Source: Patescibacteria group bacterium (GTDB lineage: Bacteria; Patescibacteriota; Microgenomatia; UBA1406; GWC2-37-13). Taken from it: 33,289 nt of DNA. The first letter of the stretch is position 1. Every line of letters begins with the position of its first letter. A program made the translations under genes and the position numbers. The DNA lies in NCBI GenBank assembly GCA_026416975.1, contig JAOAEC010000008.1:1-33289 (forward strand), read 5' to 3'. The notes beneath the pieces were generated by a model. The model saw nothing but the letters and a program-made list of their open reading frames with translations, made no database searches and was not told where the DNA came from. Below, one piece after another: positions 1 to 7,510 of this stretch.

Positions 1-287
1 GGATTATGTTGTCCATCAGCATCAAAAGTAATAATAATTTCAGGATTTTTTAATTTTGCATATTCAACACCAGTCTTTACAGCTGCTCCTTTGCCACGAT
101 TTAAAATATGTCTTAAAACTATTACTTTTTCTCTTTTTGCTTTTTCAAAAGTTTCATCTTCTGAGCCATCATCAACGACGATAATATTTTTCCAGCCTTC
201 TTTTTTGATAGAAGCAATAACCGATCCGATAGCTTTTTCTTCATTAAAAGCAGGTATGATGATAAAGACTTTGTCTTTTTTGATCAT
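1..287 (-). CDS. Glycosyltransferase family 2 (DPM1-like), N-terminal part, truncated by window edge
   Basis: Minus-strand translation MIKKDKVFIIIPAFNEEKAIGSVIASIKKEGWKNIIVVDDGSEDETFEKAKREKVIVLRHILNRGKGAAVKTGVEYAK..ITFDADGQHN; typical GT2 motifs (IPAFNEE, VVDDGS, DADGQ). Confidence 0.93.
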   Translation of the reverse strand, partial: MIKKDKVFIIIPAFNEEKAIGSVIASIKKEGWKNIIVVDDGSEDETFEKAKREKVIVLRHILNRGKGAAVKTGVEYAKLKNPEIIITFDADGQHN

Positions 288-310
288 TGAATTTTTTTAA
301 CTAAAAAAAT

Positions 311-422
311 TCTCTTTTATTTTACCAAAAAAAACTAAAACTCTCTTATAAACTCTTTAAAAAATTTTTCTAGCTTTCAATTGCTATTTTTTCCCATGAT
401 TTGACTTTTACATTTTTAAAAA
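311..422. repeat. Direct repeat copy 1 (3' end of AAA ATPase gene plus downstream)
   Basis: Near-identical to 1931-2038 ('ctagctttcaattgctatttttt..catgattt..acatttttaaaaac'). Confidence 0.85.
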
Positions 423-1521
423 CAAAATCTTCTTTGTCGGTAAAATATAGCTGATAAACCGCAGATTTTTTAGTCAATTTTTGAAAATATAAAAGATTTT
501 TGATTAAATCTTCGTTAAAAGTTGAGGAAACTTTAAATTCAATCGCATGAATTTTATTGTCCAGTTCATAAATGAGATCAATCTCTCTTCCTGTTTTATC
601 CTGCCAGAAATAAAAATTTATTTTCAGATTTTGATAAAAATTTTGTTTTAAAAACTCGGAAACACAAAAATTCTCATAAATATTTCCGTATAAAGGATGG
701 GTTTTTAGGTGAATAATGTTTTTAATATCTAATAAAGCACAAAGCAGACCCGAATCTAAAAAATAAATTTTTGGTGATTTTATAATTCTTTTATTAAAAT
801 TTTTATAGTATGGAGGAATTAAAGTGATAATATAAGTCGCCTGAAGAATGGATAACCAATTTTTGATTGTGTTAACCGACACTCCCACATCGCTGGCAAT
901 CGAGGATAAATTTAAAATCTGGCCGCTTCTTCCTGCCAAAAGTTTTAGAAATCTTTGAAAATCAAGAAGATTGCCGATATTTTTTATCTCTCTGACATCT
1001 TTTTCAATATAAGTCTGAAGATAGTCTTGAAACCATTGAAATGAGTTAAGATTTTTATCATAGATTCTGGGATAGAAACCTTTTAAAATAAGTCTGTCTA
1101 AATCGTTTGTCCAAAACTTTGTTTTTTTAAGCTCAACTATTGAAAAAGGCAAAAGAACAAAGATAGCCACTCGTCCTGCTAAAGTCTGAGAAACTTTTTG
1201 CGATAAAACAATATTTTGAGAGCCGGTAAGAACAAATCTTTTTTTTGGATTTTCATCAACAATTGTCTGAATATAGGAAAACATTTCCGGTAATCTCTGT
1301 ATTTCATCAATAATTAATTGATCGTTGCTCAGTAAAACTTTTTTTGGATCAGAAGCAAAAAGCAGACGGACATCCGGCGACTCTAAATTAAAATAAACAA
1401 AATCGGCAAAATATCTTTTTACTAACGTAGTTTTACCTGACTGACGAGGACCGGTAATAAAAATTACCGGATTTTTTTTAATTGTTCTAAAAATTAGGTC
1501 AATAACTTTTCTTTTTACCAT
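370..1521 (-). CDS. AAA+ ATPase with C-terminal DUF4143-type domain
   Basis: GPRQSGKTTLV Walker A, LIIDEIQ Walker B, FVLTGSQN, C-terminal nuclease-like 'WQDKTGREIDLIYE..HAIEFK'. Confidence 0.92.
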   Translation of the reverse strand: MVKRKVIDLIFRTIKKNPVIFITGPRQSGKTTLVKRYFADFVYFNLESPDVRLLFASDPKKVLLSNDQLIIDEIQRLPEMFSYIQTIVDENPKKRFVLTGSQNIVLSQKVSQTLAGRVAIFVLLPFSIVELKKTKFWTNDLDRLILKGFYPRIYDKNLNSFQWFQDYLQTYIEKDVREIKNIGNLLDFQRFLKLLAGRSGQILNLSSIASDVGVSVNTIKNWLSILQATYIITLIPPYYKNFNKRIIKSPKIYFLDSGLLCALLDIKNIIHLKTHPLYGNIYENFCVSEFLKQNFYQNLKINFYFWQDKTGREIDLIYELDNKIHAIEFKVSSTFNEDLIKNLLYFQKLTKKSAVYQLYFTDKEDFVFKNVKVKSWEKIAIES

Positions 1522-1528
1522 AATTTAT

Positions 1529-1557
1529 ATTATAAACTGGACAATTTTGCATTGCAA
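1529..1557 (-). promoter_or_regulatory. Promoter TTGCAA-N17-TATAAT, 7 nt from the ATG (leaderless); dyad ATTTGCA..TGCAAAAT overlaps -35
   Basis: Minus: ATTTGCAGTTGCAATGCAAAATTGTCCAGTTTATAATATAAATTATG. Confidence 0.65.
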
Positions 1558-1658
1558 CTGCAAATTAGTCCTATTAACTTCTTTATAATAATAACGTCTA
1601 ACTATCATTATAGACTTTAGACTTTAATTTTCAATTTCTAATTGTTAATTGTAATTTT

Positions 1659-1698
1659 TTTGCCCGCAATCGCTGAAGCGATAGCTTCTGCAGGCGGG
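1659..1698 (+). repeat. 40-nt palindromic REP-like element, copy 1
   Basis: tgcccgcaatcgctgaagcgatagcttctgcaggcggg; near-identical to 7316-7355 and diverged inverted copy at 5807-5846. Confidence 0.85.
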
Positions 1699-1768
1699 TA
1701 ACTTTTGACTTTTAACTTTTAACTATAGCTTTGATCTTTGATTTTTGATTTTTGATTTTTGATCTCTT
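1699..1768. repeat. Heptanucleotide-type short tandem repeat tract
   Basis: ttttgac ttttaac ttttaac ... ttgatct ttgattt ttgattt ttgattt, 7-nt period. Confidence 0.75.
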
Positions 1769-1930
1769 TTACCAACCGCTGATTTTTTATTAAATAGGAT
1801 AATTTTTAGATGACAAATAAAAATTTATTATTATTAAATAGCTAAGTTTTTATATTGATAATTTAAAAAAACGGTTTTGATTATTGCCGTAAATAAAAGA
1901 AGTCATAATAATTATGTCATGAAATCTATC

Positions 1931-2038
1931 CCTCTTATCTTACCAAAAAAAACCAAAATTCTCTTATGAACTCTTTAAAAATTTTCTAGCTTTCAATTGC
2001 TATTTTTCCCCGTGATTTAATTTTTACATTTTTAAAAA
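1931..2038. repeat. Direct repeat copy 2: relic of a DUF4143 ATPase 3' end abutting the P-type ATPase stop
   Basis: Minus translation KNVKIKSRGKIAIES* versus KNVKVKSWEKIAIES* in the intact gene. Confidence 0.8.
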
Positions 2039-4075
2039 CTCCTTCACCCCTCTGATTCCAACTAACACCAAGCTTGAAAAACCAATCAAAATGAAAAATG
2101 TTTGCCAATTAATTGGTTGGGTTTTGAAGATTTGTTGTAAAAAAGGTTGATGAAGTAATAGTGGTTGGAGAACAAAGGGAAATATAAAAGCGATAATAAA
2201 GATTGGTTTAAATAAAAGTTTATAGTTTGAAGCAATATGGCGGTGAGAAAGAAAAAGATCAATCAGAATAAACTGCTGGATAAAAATAATCGCTGAAAAA
2301 ACAACGGTCGTATTATTTTTTATAAAAAGAGAGAATCCGGCCAAAATCATTGTTAAAAAACCAACGGAAAAGATATAATGAAAATCAACTTTATCTAATA
2401 TCTCCAATGTTTTTCTTGGTGGTTTTTCAATAATTTTTTTATCATCAGGCGCAAAAGCTAAAGAGATTGCTGGTAAGCCGTCTGTGGCGATATTAATATA
2501 TAAAAGTTGAAGGGGAGTGGGGACAGGAAGTTTAAGAAGAAGAGCGCTGATAATGTAAATTACTTCACCAATATTGCATGATAATAAATATTTAATGGCA
2601 TTTTTTATGTGAATAAAAATATTTCTTCCTTGTTCAATAGCGTCAATTAGAGTGGCAAAGTTATCATCAGTGATGATAATATGAGCCGTATCTTTGGCAA
2701 CATCAGTGCCGGTTTTTCCCATGGCCACGCCGCAGTCAGCCTGTTTTAAAGCTAAAGCGTCATTAACGCCATCGCCAGTGACTGCCACTACTTCGCCTAA
2801 TTTTTGATAAAGTTTAACCAATCGATATTTATCTTCCGGAGAAGTGCGGGCAAAAATTTTTACCTTTGGCAAAATTTTTAAAAGTTCTTGATCTGAATAT
2901 TTGTTCAAAATTTTTCCTGACAAAATATCTTCTCCTTCTTGAATAATCCCAGTTTCAATACCAACGGCTTCAGCAGTTAGTTCATTATCGCCGGTAATCA
3001 TCACCACTTTAATTCCGGCTTTTTTTGCTTTTTCAACCGCTTCTTTGACTTCTACTCTGACTGGATCAGCGATCCCAACAAAACCTAAAAAGATCTGATT
3101 TTCTTCTAAATTTTTATCATCGGTTTTTTTATAAGAAAAAGCAATCATTCGAAGACCTTTTTGGGCAAATTTTTGAAACTCTTTCTCGATCTCCTTTCTT
3201 TTAGTTGGCGTTAAAGGTTTAATCTCTTCACCAATCTGAATAAAATTTGAGATTTCCAAAATTGCCTCTGGCGCTCCTTTAGAAAAAACTAAGTTTTGAG
3301 TTTTGACATTTGAGTTTTGAGCTTTGATACTCATCCTTTTTGTCACTGCTGAAAAAGGAATTTCTTCTTCAATCTGCCATTTTTTTCGTTCTTCCTCATA
3401 GTTTATTCCCAAATCTTTGGCCATTAAAAGCAAAGCACCTTCAGTGGTGTCGCCAATGACATCCATATCGCCATGGTCAACTTTAAAAACCAAAGAAGCA
3501 GTTGAGTTAAGACATGAGTTAAGAAGAATTTTTTGAAAAGGATGATTGTTAATGTGAGGAGGAGAAGAGATATCATACTCTTTTTCATCAAGCCAGATTT
3601 TTTTTACCCGCATCTGATTCGTGGTTAAAGTCCCGGTTTTGTCAGTGGCAACTAATGTTAAAGATCCCATTGTTTCAATCGCATTAAGTTTGCGGACAAT
3701 GGTTTTTCTTTTTGCCATCCGCTCAACACCAATTGAAAGAATAATTGTCATTACCGCCGGCAGTCCTTCAGGAACAGCAGCGACCGCTAAAGAAACTGCC
3801 AAAATAAAACTTTCAACCGTGTTTTTTTCTTTAATAAAAGACAAAAGAAAAACAATCAAAGAGGCAATAATTCCGATGATTCCCAATTGTTTAGTAAAAA
3901 CCTCTAATTTTTTTTGAAGAGGCGTTTTTGCTTCTTTAATTGAGGACAAAGTTTTGGCAATCTGACCAAAACGAGTGTTTGAGCCAGTTTTTGTCACCCG
4001 CATAAACCCTCGACCGCGGGAGACAATGGTGCCGGCGTATAATTGATTGTCCATAATTTTAAATTTAAAATTCAA
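2024..4075 (-). CDS. Cation-transporting P-type ATPase, C-terminal fragment (rest of A-domain, P, N and TM domains)
   Basis: DKTGTLTTNQM, MITGDNELTAEAVG, VAVTGDGVNDALALKQADCGVAMG; starts mid A-domain 'NQLYAGTIVSRGRGFMRVTKTGSNTRFGQIA'. Confidence 0.93.
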   Translation of the reverse strand: MNFKFKIMDNQLYAGTIVSRGRGFMRVTKTGSNTRFGQIAKTLSSIKEAKTPLQKKLEVFTKQLGIIGIIASLIVFLLSFIKEKNTVESFILAVSLAVAAVPEGLPAVMTIILSIGVERMAKRKTIVRKLNAIETMGSLTLVATDKTGTLTTNQMRVKKIWLDEKEYDISSPPHINNHPFQKILLNSCLNSTASLVFKVDHGDMDVIGDTTEGALLLMAKDLGINYEEERKKWQIEEEIPFSAVTKRMSIKAQNSNVKTQNLVFSKGAPEAILEISNFIQIGEEIKPLTPTKRKEIEKEFQKFAQKGLRMIAFSYKKTDDKNLEENQIFLGFVGIADPVRVEVKEAVEKAKKAGIKVVMITGDNELTAEAVGIETGIIQEGEDILSGKILNKYSDQELLKILPKVKIFARTSPEDKYRLVKLYQKLGEVVAVTGDGVNDALALKQADCGVAMGKTGTDVAKDTAHIIITDDNFATLIDAIEQGRNIFIHIKNAIKYLLSCNIGEVIYIISALLLKLPVPTPLQLLYINIATDGLPAISLAFAPDDKKIIEKPPRKTLEILDKVDFHYIFSVGFLTMILAGFSLFIKNNTTVVFSAIIFIQQFILIDLFLSHRHIASNYKLLFKPIFIIAFIFPFVLQPLLLHQPFLQQIFKTQPINWQTFFILIGFSSLVLVGIRGVKEFLKM

Positions 4076-4522
4076 AATGTAAAAATCAAAATGACAATGT
4101 AAAATGTAAAATTTTTTTATTTTTTACCTTTTAATTTTAATAAACTACTTGCTAAAATATTAGCGATTTCATTAACTTCTTTTAAAATTTCATTAGATTG
4201 TTTGACTAAATTTTCTTCATTTACAATGTTTTGAATAATATAAATCCAATATTTGGTTTCATTTGCTGATTTTAAAGCTGTTTCAAAATAATGAATATAG
4301 TCTTTAGTTGAACTTGATGATTTTGCCTCAATTACATTAGCTCCAATTGATGTTGTTGATCGAACTAATTGATCTAATATTGAGTAAAAAATAATGTGTT
4401 TTTTTATTGATTCTGAGAATTTAATAACTTTTATTGATAAATTAATCAATCTTTTTATAAATTCCTTTTTGAATTTTTCTCTGTCATTTTGCATTTTGAT
4501 TTTTGATTTTTGAATTTTTAGT
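4065..4522 (-). mobile_element. IVS-like insertion: four-helix-bundle ORF between complementary AT-rich arms, interrupting the P-type ATPase gene
   Basis: Arms AAAATTCAAAATGTAAAAATCAAAATGACAATGTAAAATG (left, + strand) and reverse complement of right arm AAAAATTCAAAAATCAAAAATCAAAATGCAAAATG; ATPase halves on both sides. Confidence 0.7.
4117..4494 (-). CDS. Four-helix-bundle protein, 23S rRNA-intervening-sequence protein family (PF05635/TIGR02436-like)
   Basis: MQNDREKFKKEFIKRLINLSIKVIKFSESIKKHIIFYSILDQLVRSTTSIGANVIEAKSSSSTKDYIHYFETALKSANETKYWI: characteristic 'QL.RS.TSIGANI.EA' and 'F...L..A..E..YWL'. Confidence 0.92.
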   Translation of the reverse strand: MQNDREKFKKEFIKRLINLSIKVIKFSESIKKHIIFYSILDQLVRSTTSIGANVIEAKSSSSTKDYIHYFETALKSANETKYWIYIIQNIVNEENLVKQSNEILKEVNEIANILASSLLKLKGKK

Positions 4523-5002
4523 TACTGGTAAAGATTCTCCAGTCAATATCGCTTCATTAACCTCTAAATTCATTGCCTGGAGAGCTTCGCCGTCAGCTGG
4601 GATTCTCGTTCCTTCTTCTAAATAAACAATATCACCAGGGACCAAGTATCGGCTATCAATTTCCTGCTCTTTGCCATCGCGGATTACTCGAACTTTAACG
4701 ACCGTCATTTTTTTTAAAGATTTTAAAGATTTTTCTGCCTGATATTCCTGATAAAGGCCAAAAAGAGCATTAAGAATAACAATCGCTAAAATAAAAATAG
4801 CATCTAAGATCTCGCCAATAAAAAAAGAAATTCCTGAAGCGGCAATTAAAAGCAAGATCAAAAAATTGTTAAATTGAGAAATAAAAGACTTTAACAGAGT
4901 AAATTTTTTTTCCTCTTTAATCTCATTAGCGCCATAGGTTTTAAGAAGTTTTTCTACCTGATGGGTAGTTAAAGACAAATTTTTAATTTTTTCCGGGTCC
5001 AT
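4484..5002 (-). CDS. Cation-transporting P-type ATPase, N-terminal fragment ending just after TGES
   Basis: MDPEKIKNLSLTTHQVEKLLKTYGANEI..VPGDIVYLEEGTRIPADGEALQAMNLEVNEAILTGESLPVTKNSKIKNQNAK*. Confidence 0.93.
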   Translation of the reverse strand: MDPEKIKNLSLTTHQVEKLLKTYGANEIKEEKKFTLLKSFISQFNNFLILLLIAASGISFFIGEILDAIFILAIVILNALFGLYQEYQAEKSLKSLKKMTVVKVRVIRDGKEQEIDSRYLVPGDIVYLEEGTRIPADGEALQAMNLEVNEAILTGESLPVTKNSKIKNQNAK

Positions 5003-5050
5003 AAATTAATTATAAATTAAAAATTCAAAATTCAAAATGAAAAATCTTTT

Positions 5051-5222
5051 CTTCTTCTTGTTAAGAGCAATTTAACAACTAACATCTAACATCTAACGTC
5101 TAACACTTAACATATAACATCAACTATTAATTTCTAATTTTCAATTTTTATTAAATTCAATTTATTAATTATTAATTTATTAACTATTGAATAAAAATTG
5201 ATTTATTAGTTTATTAAAAATT
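5051..5222. repeat. Long direct repeat copy A (flanks AbiE module)
   Basis: cttcttcttgttaagagcaatttaacaactaacatctaac...ttgaataaaaattgatttattagtttattaaaaatta, closely similar to 7211-7431. Confidence 0.88.
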
Positions 5223-5228
5223 ATATCC

Positions 5229-5272
5229 TTGACAAACAATAGTTATTCTATTATCCTGTACATATATGTACA
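5229..5272 (+). promoter_or_regulatory. Promoter TTGACA-N17-TATCCT plus perfect 16-bp palindrome TGTACATATATGTACA overlapping start codon (operator candidate)
   Basis: ttgacaaacaatagttattctattatccTGTACATATATGTACAaaa; ATG at 5266 lies inside the palindrome. Confidence 0.65.
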
Positions 5273-5799
5273 AAATAGATAAATTATTAAAGCAGGATGA
5301 GAAACTTTTTCATACCCAGGATTTACGATTAATCTGGGGGATAAGTAACAAGAATACTTTATATACAACTATTAAGCGTTATATTCAAAAAGGCATTCTT
5401 ATTCCTATTCACAAAGGCTTTTATTCAACTTTGCCTTTAGAGAAAGTTAATCCAGTAAGACTTGGAATCGGCTATCTTCATAGGTTTTCTTATTTAAGCG
5501 GCGAGAGTGTTTTGGTTAAAGAGGGAGTGATTTTTCAAAAAGAAAACTATATTACTTTAATGTCTTCAGTTTCCAAAAAATTCACGTTAGGAAAAAACAG
5601 TTTTTTAGTAAGAAAAATGAAGGATGATTTTTTATACAACGACGGCGGAATTGAGGAAAAAGAAGGAATAAAAACAGCCAGTTTAGAGCGGGCCGTGGCC
5701 GATTTGCTTTATTTTAACCCTAATTATTATTTTGATAATTCAAAGAAAATCAACTGGAAGAAAGTAAAGGAAATTAAAAAAATAGTATTTGGTAGTTAA
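5266..5799 (+). CDS. AbiEi-like antitoxin / transcriptional regulator of type IV toxin-antitoxin system
   Basis: N-terminal wHTH followed by 'GFYSTLPLEKVNPVRLGIGYLHRFSYLSGESVLVKEGVI...IKTASLERAVADLLYFNP'; adjacent AbiEii-like gene. Confidence 0.82.
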   Translation: MYKIDKLLKQDEKLFHTQDLRLIWGISNKNTLYTTIKRYIQKGILIPIHKGFYSTLPLEKVNPVRLGIGYLHRFSYLSGESVLVKEGVIFQKENYITLMSSVSKKFTLGKNSFLVRKMKDDFLYNDGGIEEKEGIKTASLERAVADLLYFNPNYYFDNSKKINWKKVKEIKKIVFGS

Positions 5800-5806
5800 A
5801 AATTAA

Positions 5807-5846
5807 CCGCCTGTAAAAGCTATTGCTTTAAGCGATTGCGGGCAGG
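5807..5846 (-). repeat. 40-nt palindromic REP-like element, copy 3 (inverted, diverged)
   Basis: ccgcctgtaaaagctattgctttaagcgattgcgggcagg flanked by AAAATTAA on both sides. Confidence 0.82.
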
Positions 5847-5857
5847 AAAATTAAAAA

Positions 5858-6586
5858 TTGATAAATATGCTTTTGCCGAAAAAAGAAGATACTTATCATA
5901 AAATCCAGCTTATCAGACTTTTGACTGAGATTTTAGACAGCGAAATCTCAAAAGATATCTATTTTAAAGGCGGAACTGCTGCTACTATGCTTGGTTTTTT
6001 AGACCGGTTTTCCTTAGATTTAGATTTTGATTTGTCAATTGGCGCCGATAAAAAGAAAATCGATAAAGTTTTGCGGATGATTTTCCAAAAACTTGATTTT
6101 AAAATTGAAAAAAAAGCCGGAAAGACTCTTTTTTATGTTTTAAAATATCCATCAAAGCCGGGTTTAAGAAATAGTTTAAAATTAAGCATTGTTGATAAAG
6201 CCTTAAAGTCTAATCAATATGATAGTTTTTATCTGCCTGATGTTGACCGGTTTGCTATTTGCCAGACCAAAGAGACAATGTTTGCTCATAAGTTAGTAGC
6301 AGCGACTGACCGCTACAAAAAATACCAGACGATTGCCGGTCGAGACTTATACGACATTCATTATTTTTTTCTTCAAGGGTATGAGTTTAATAGTAATGTG
6401 ATTATTGAGCGAACAGGCAAAAAACCAAAAGAGTATTTAAAAGAATTAGCTGATTTTATTGAGAAAAAAGTTAATGACAAAATAATTAATGAAGACTTAA
6501 GCTTTTTACTGCCTTATGAGAGATTTAAAACGATAAGAAAAGTTTTAAAAAGGGAAGTGGTGATGATGTTGAGGGGAAGAATATAA
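5858..6586 (+). CDS. Nucleotidyltransferase, AbiEii/AbiGii-like toxin
   Basis: 'IYFKGGTAATMLGFLDRFSLDLDFDL' nucleotidyltransferase motif; 'KETMFAHKLVAATDRYKKYQTIAGRDLYDIHYFF'. Confidence 0.86.
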   Translation: MINMLLPKKEDTYHKIQLIRLLTEILDSEISKDIYFKGGTAATMLGFLDRFSLDLDFDLSIGADKKKIDKVLRMIFQKLDFKIEKKAGKTLFYVLKYPSKPGLRNSLKLSIVDKALKSNQYDSFYLPDVDRFAICQTKETMFAHKLVAATDRYKKYQTIAGRDLYDIHYFFLQGYEFNSNVIIERTGKKPKEYLKELADFIEKKVNDKIINEDLSFLLPYERFKTIRKVLKREVVMMLRGRI

Positions 6587-6595
6587 AATATATTT

Positions 6596-7189
6596 TTAAA
6601 AAATACCAATTTTAATTGTTTCTTCTAATGTCCACGTATTTTGATTTACTTCTAATCTCATTCCAAATTTTTCAAAGACTATTTCTAAAATAGGATTGCT
6701 AAGATTTTCGAGTAGATCAGGTACTGTTTCTAGCTCCCAAGAATTAAATTCACAAATTTTATCAGGAGTATCTCCTGTTTTTCCCATCACCTTAATCTCT
6801 CTATTTCCCATAACCATAACTTTTAATGAAATTTGAGGATTTTCGTCGTCTGTGAACTCTATTTGATATAGAGGGTCAGTAAAACCATTAGCCGCTCTTT
6901 GTTGAGGACTTTGTAAAAAACTAGTATGTGTCACTTGGTACGGATTTCCTTCTTTAGTTTTTCCTTGATAATGATTAATAACAGCATTATATGGTCTTCC
7001 TAATCCAACCATAAATCTGTCAGTTCTTTCATTAGCAGTAAGAGTAAGTGGTAACTTAACAAAGACTGTTGAAAGTTCTTGTGCAAACCAAGCTGTGCGA
7101 GATAAAACATCTTTACGTCTTTCTAAATATTCGATCATTGTTTCTCTATTTGTTTTCATTTGGGATGCTTCTGGGGGTATAGTAGACAT
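6596..7189 (-). CDS. Hypothetical protein (orphan), driven by GAA-spacer promoter
   Basis: 197-codon ORF MSTIPPEASQMKTNRETMIEYLERRKDV..., preceded by -35/-10 at 7230-7199. Confidence 0.7.
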   Translation of the reverse strand: MSTIPPEASQMKTNRETMIEYLERRKDVLSRTAWFAQELSTVFVKLPLTLTANERTDRFMVGLGRPYNAVINHYQGKTKEGNPYQVTHTSFLQSPQQRAANGFTDPLYQIEFTDDENPQISLKVMVMGNREIKVMGKTGDTPDKICEFNSWELETVPDLLENLSNPILEIVFEKFGMRLEVNQNTWTLEETIKIGIF

Positions 7190-7198
7190 AGTAATTGA

Positions 7199-7230
7199 AT
7201 TTTACTTCTTCTTCTTCTTCTTCTTGTCAA
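7199..7230 (-). promoter_or_regulatory. GAA-spacer promoter: TTGACA-(20 nt, AGAAG tract)-TAAAAT
   Basis: Minus: TTGACAAGAAGAAGAAGAAGAAGAAGTAAAATTCAATTACTATG; seven CTT units on + strand. Confidence 0.7.
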
Positions 7231-7431
7231 GAGCAATTTAACAACTAATATCTAACGTCTAACACTTAACATATAACTTATAACATATAACATCAACTAT
7301 TAATTTCTAATTTTCCCTGCCCGTAATCGCTGAAGCGATAGCTTCTGCAGGCGGGTAATTTTCAATTTCTATTAAATTATTAATTTATTAATTATTGAAT
7401 AAAAATTGATTTATTAATTTATTAAAAATTA
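7211..7431. repeat. Long direct repeat copy B, interrupted by the 40-nt palindromic element
   Basis: Same sequence as 5051-5222 with an extra 'cttataacatataa' and the 7316-7355 insertion. Confidence 0.88.
7316..7355 (+). repeat. 40-nt palindromic REP-like element, copy 2, flanked by 8-bp direct repeat TAATTTTC
   Basis: TAATTTTC|cctgcccgtaatcgctgaagcgatagcttctgcaggcggg|TAATTTTC; copy A of the long repeat has TAATTTTC once. Confidence 0.85.
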
Positions 7432-7465
7432 GTTTAGCGGGTTTTGAGGGTTAAAATTATTATTA

Positions 7466-7505
7466 ATTTAGGATTTAGAATTTAGGATTTATGATTTATG
7501 ATTTT
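7466..7505. repeat. Heptanucleotide repeat tract (GGATTTA/GAATTTA/TGATTTA)
   Basis: aggatttagaatttaggatttatgatttatgattttt; reverse complement of the inserts in leuS/tyrS. Confidence 0.75.
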
Positions 7506-7510
7506 TAATA

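Noticed and set aside
91-300. Plus-strand ORF 69 aa
   Set aside because: Antisense to the GT2 glycosyltransferase, which has clear motifs.
1699-1768. Possible CRISPR-like array from repetitive tract
   Set aside because: 7-nt tandem repeats without spacers; no cas genes in the window.
3621-3917. Plus-strand ORF inside the P-type ATPase
   Set aside because: Antisense shadow ORF over conserved DKTGT region.
5041-5064. GAA-type promoter for the P-type ATPase N-half
   Set aside because: -35 is TTAACA and no good -10 at 17 nt (TTCATT); kept only as part of the direct repeat.
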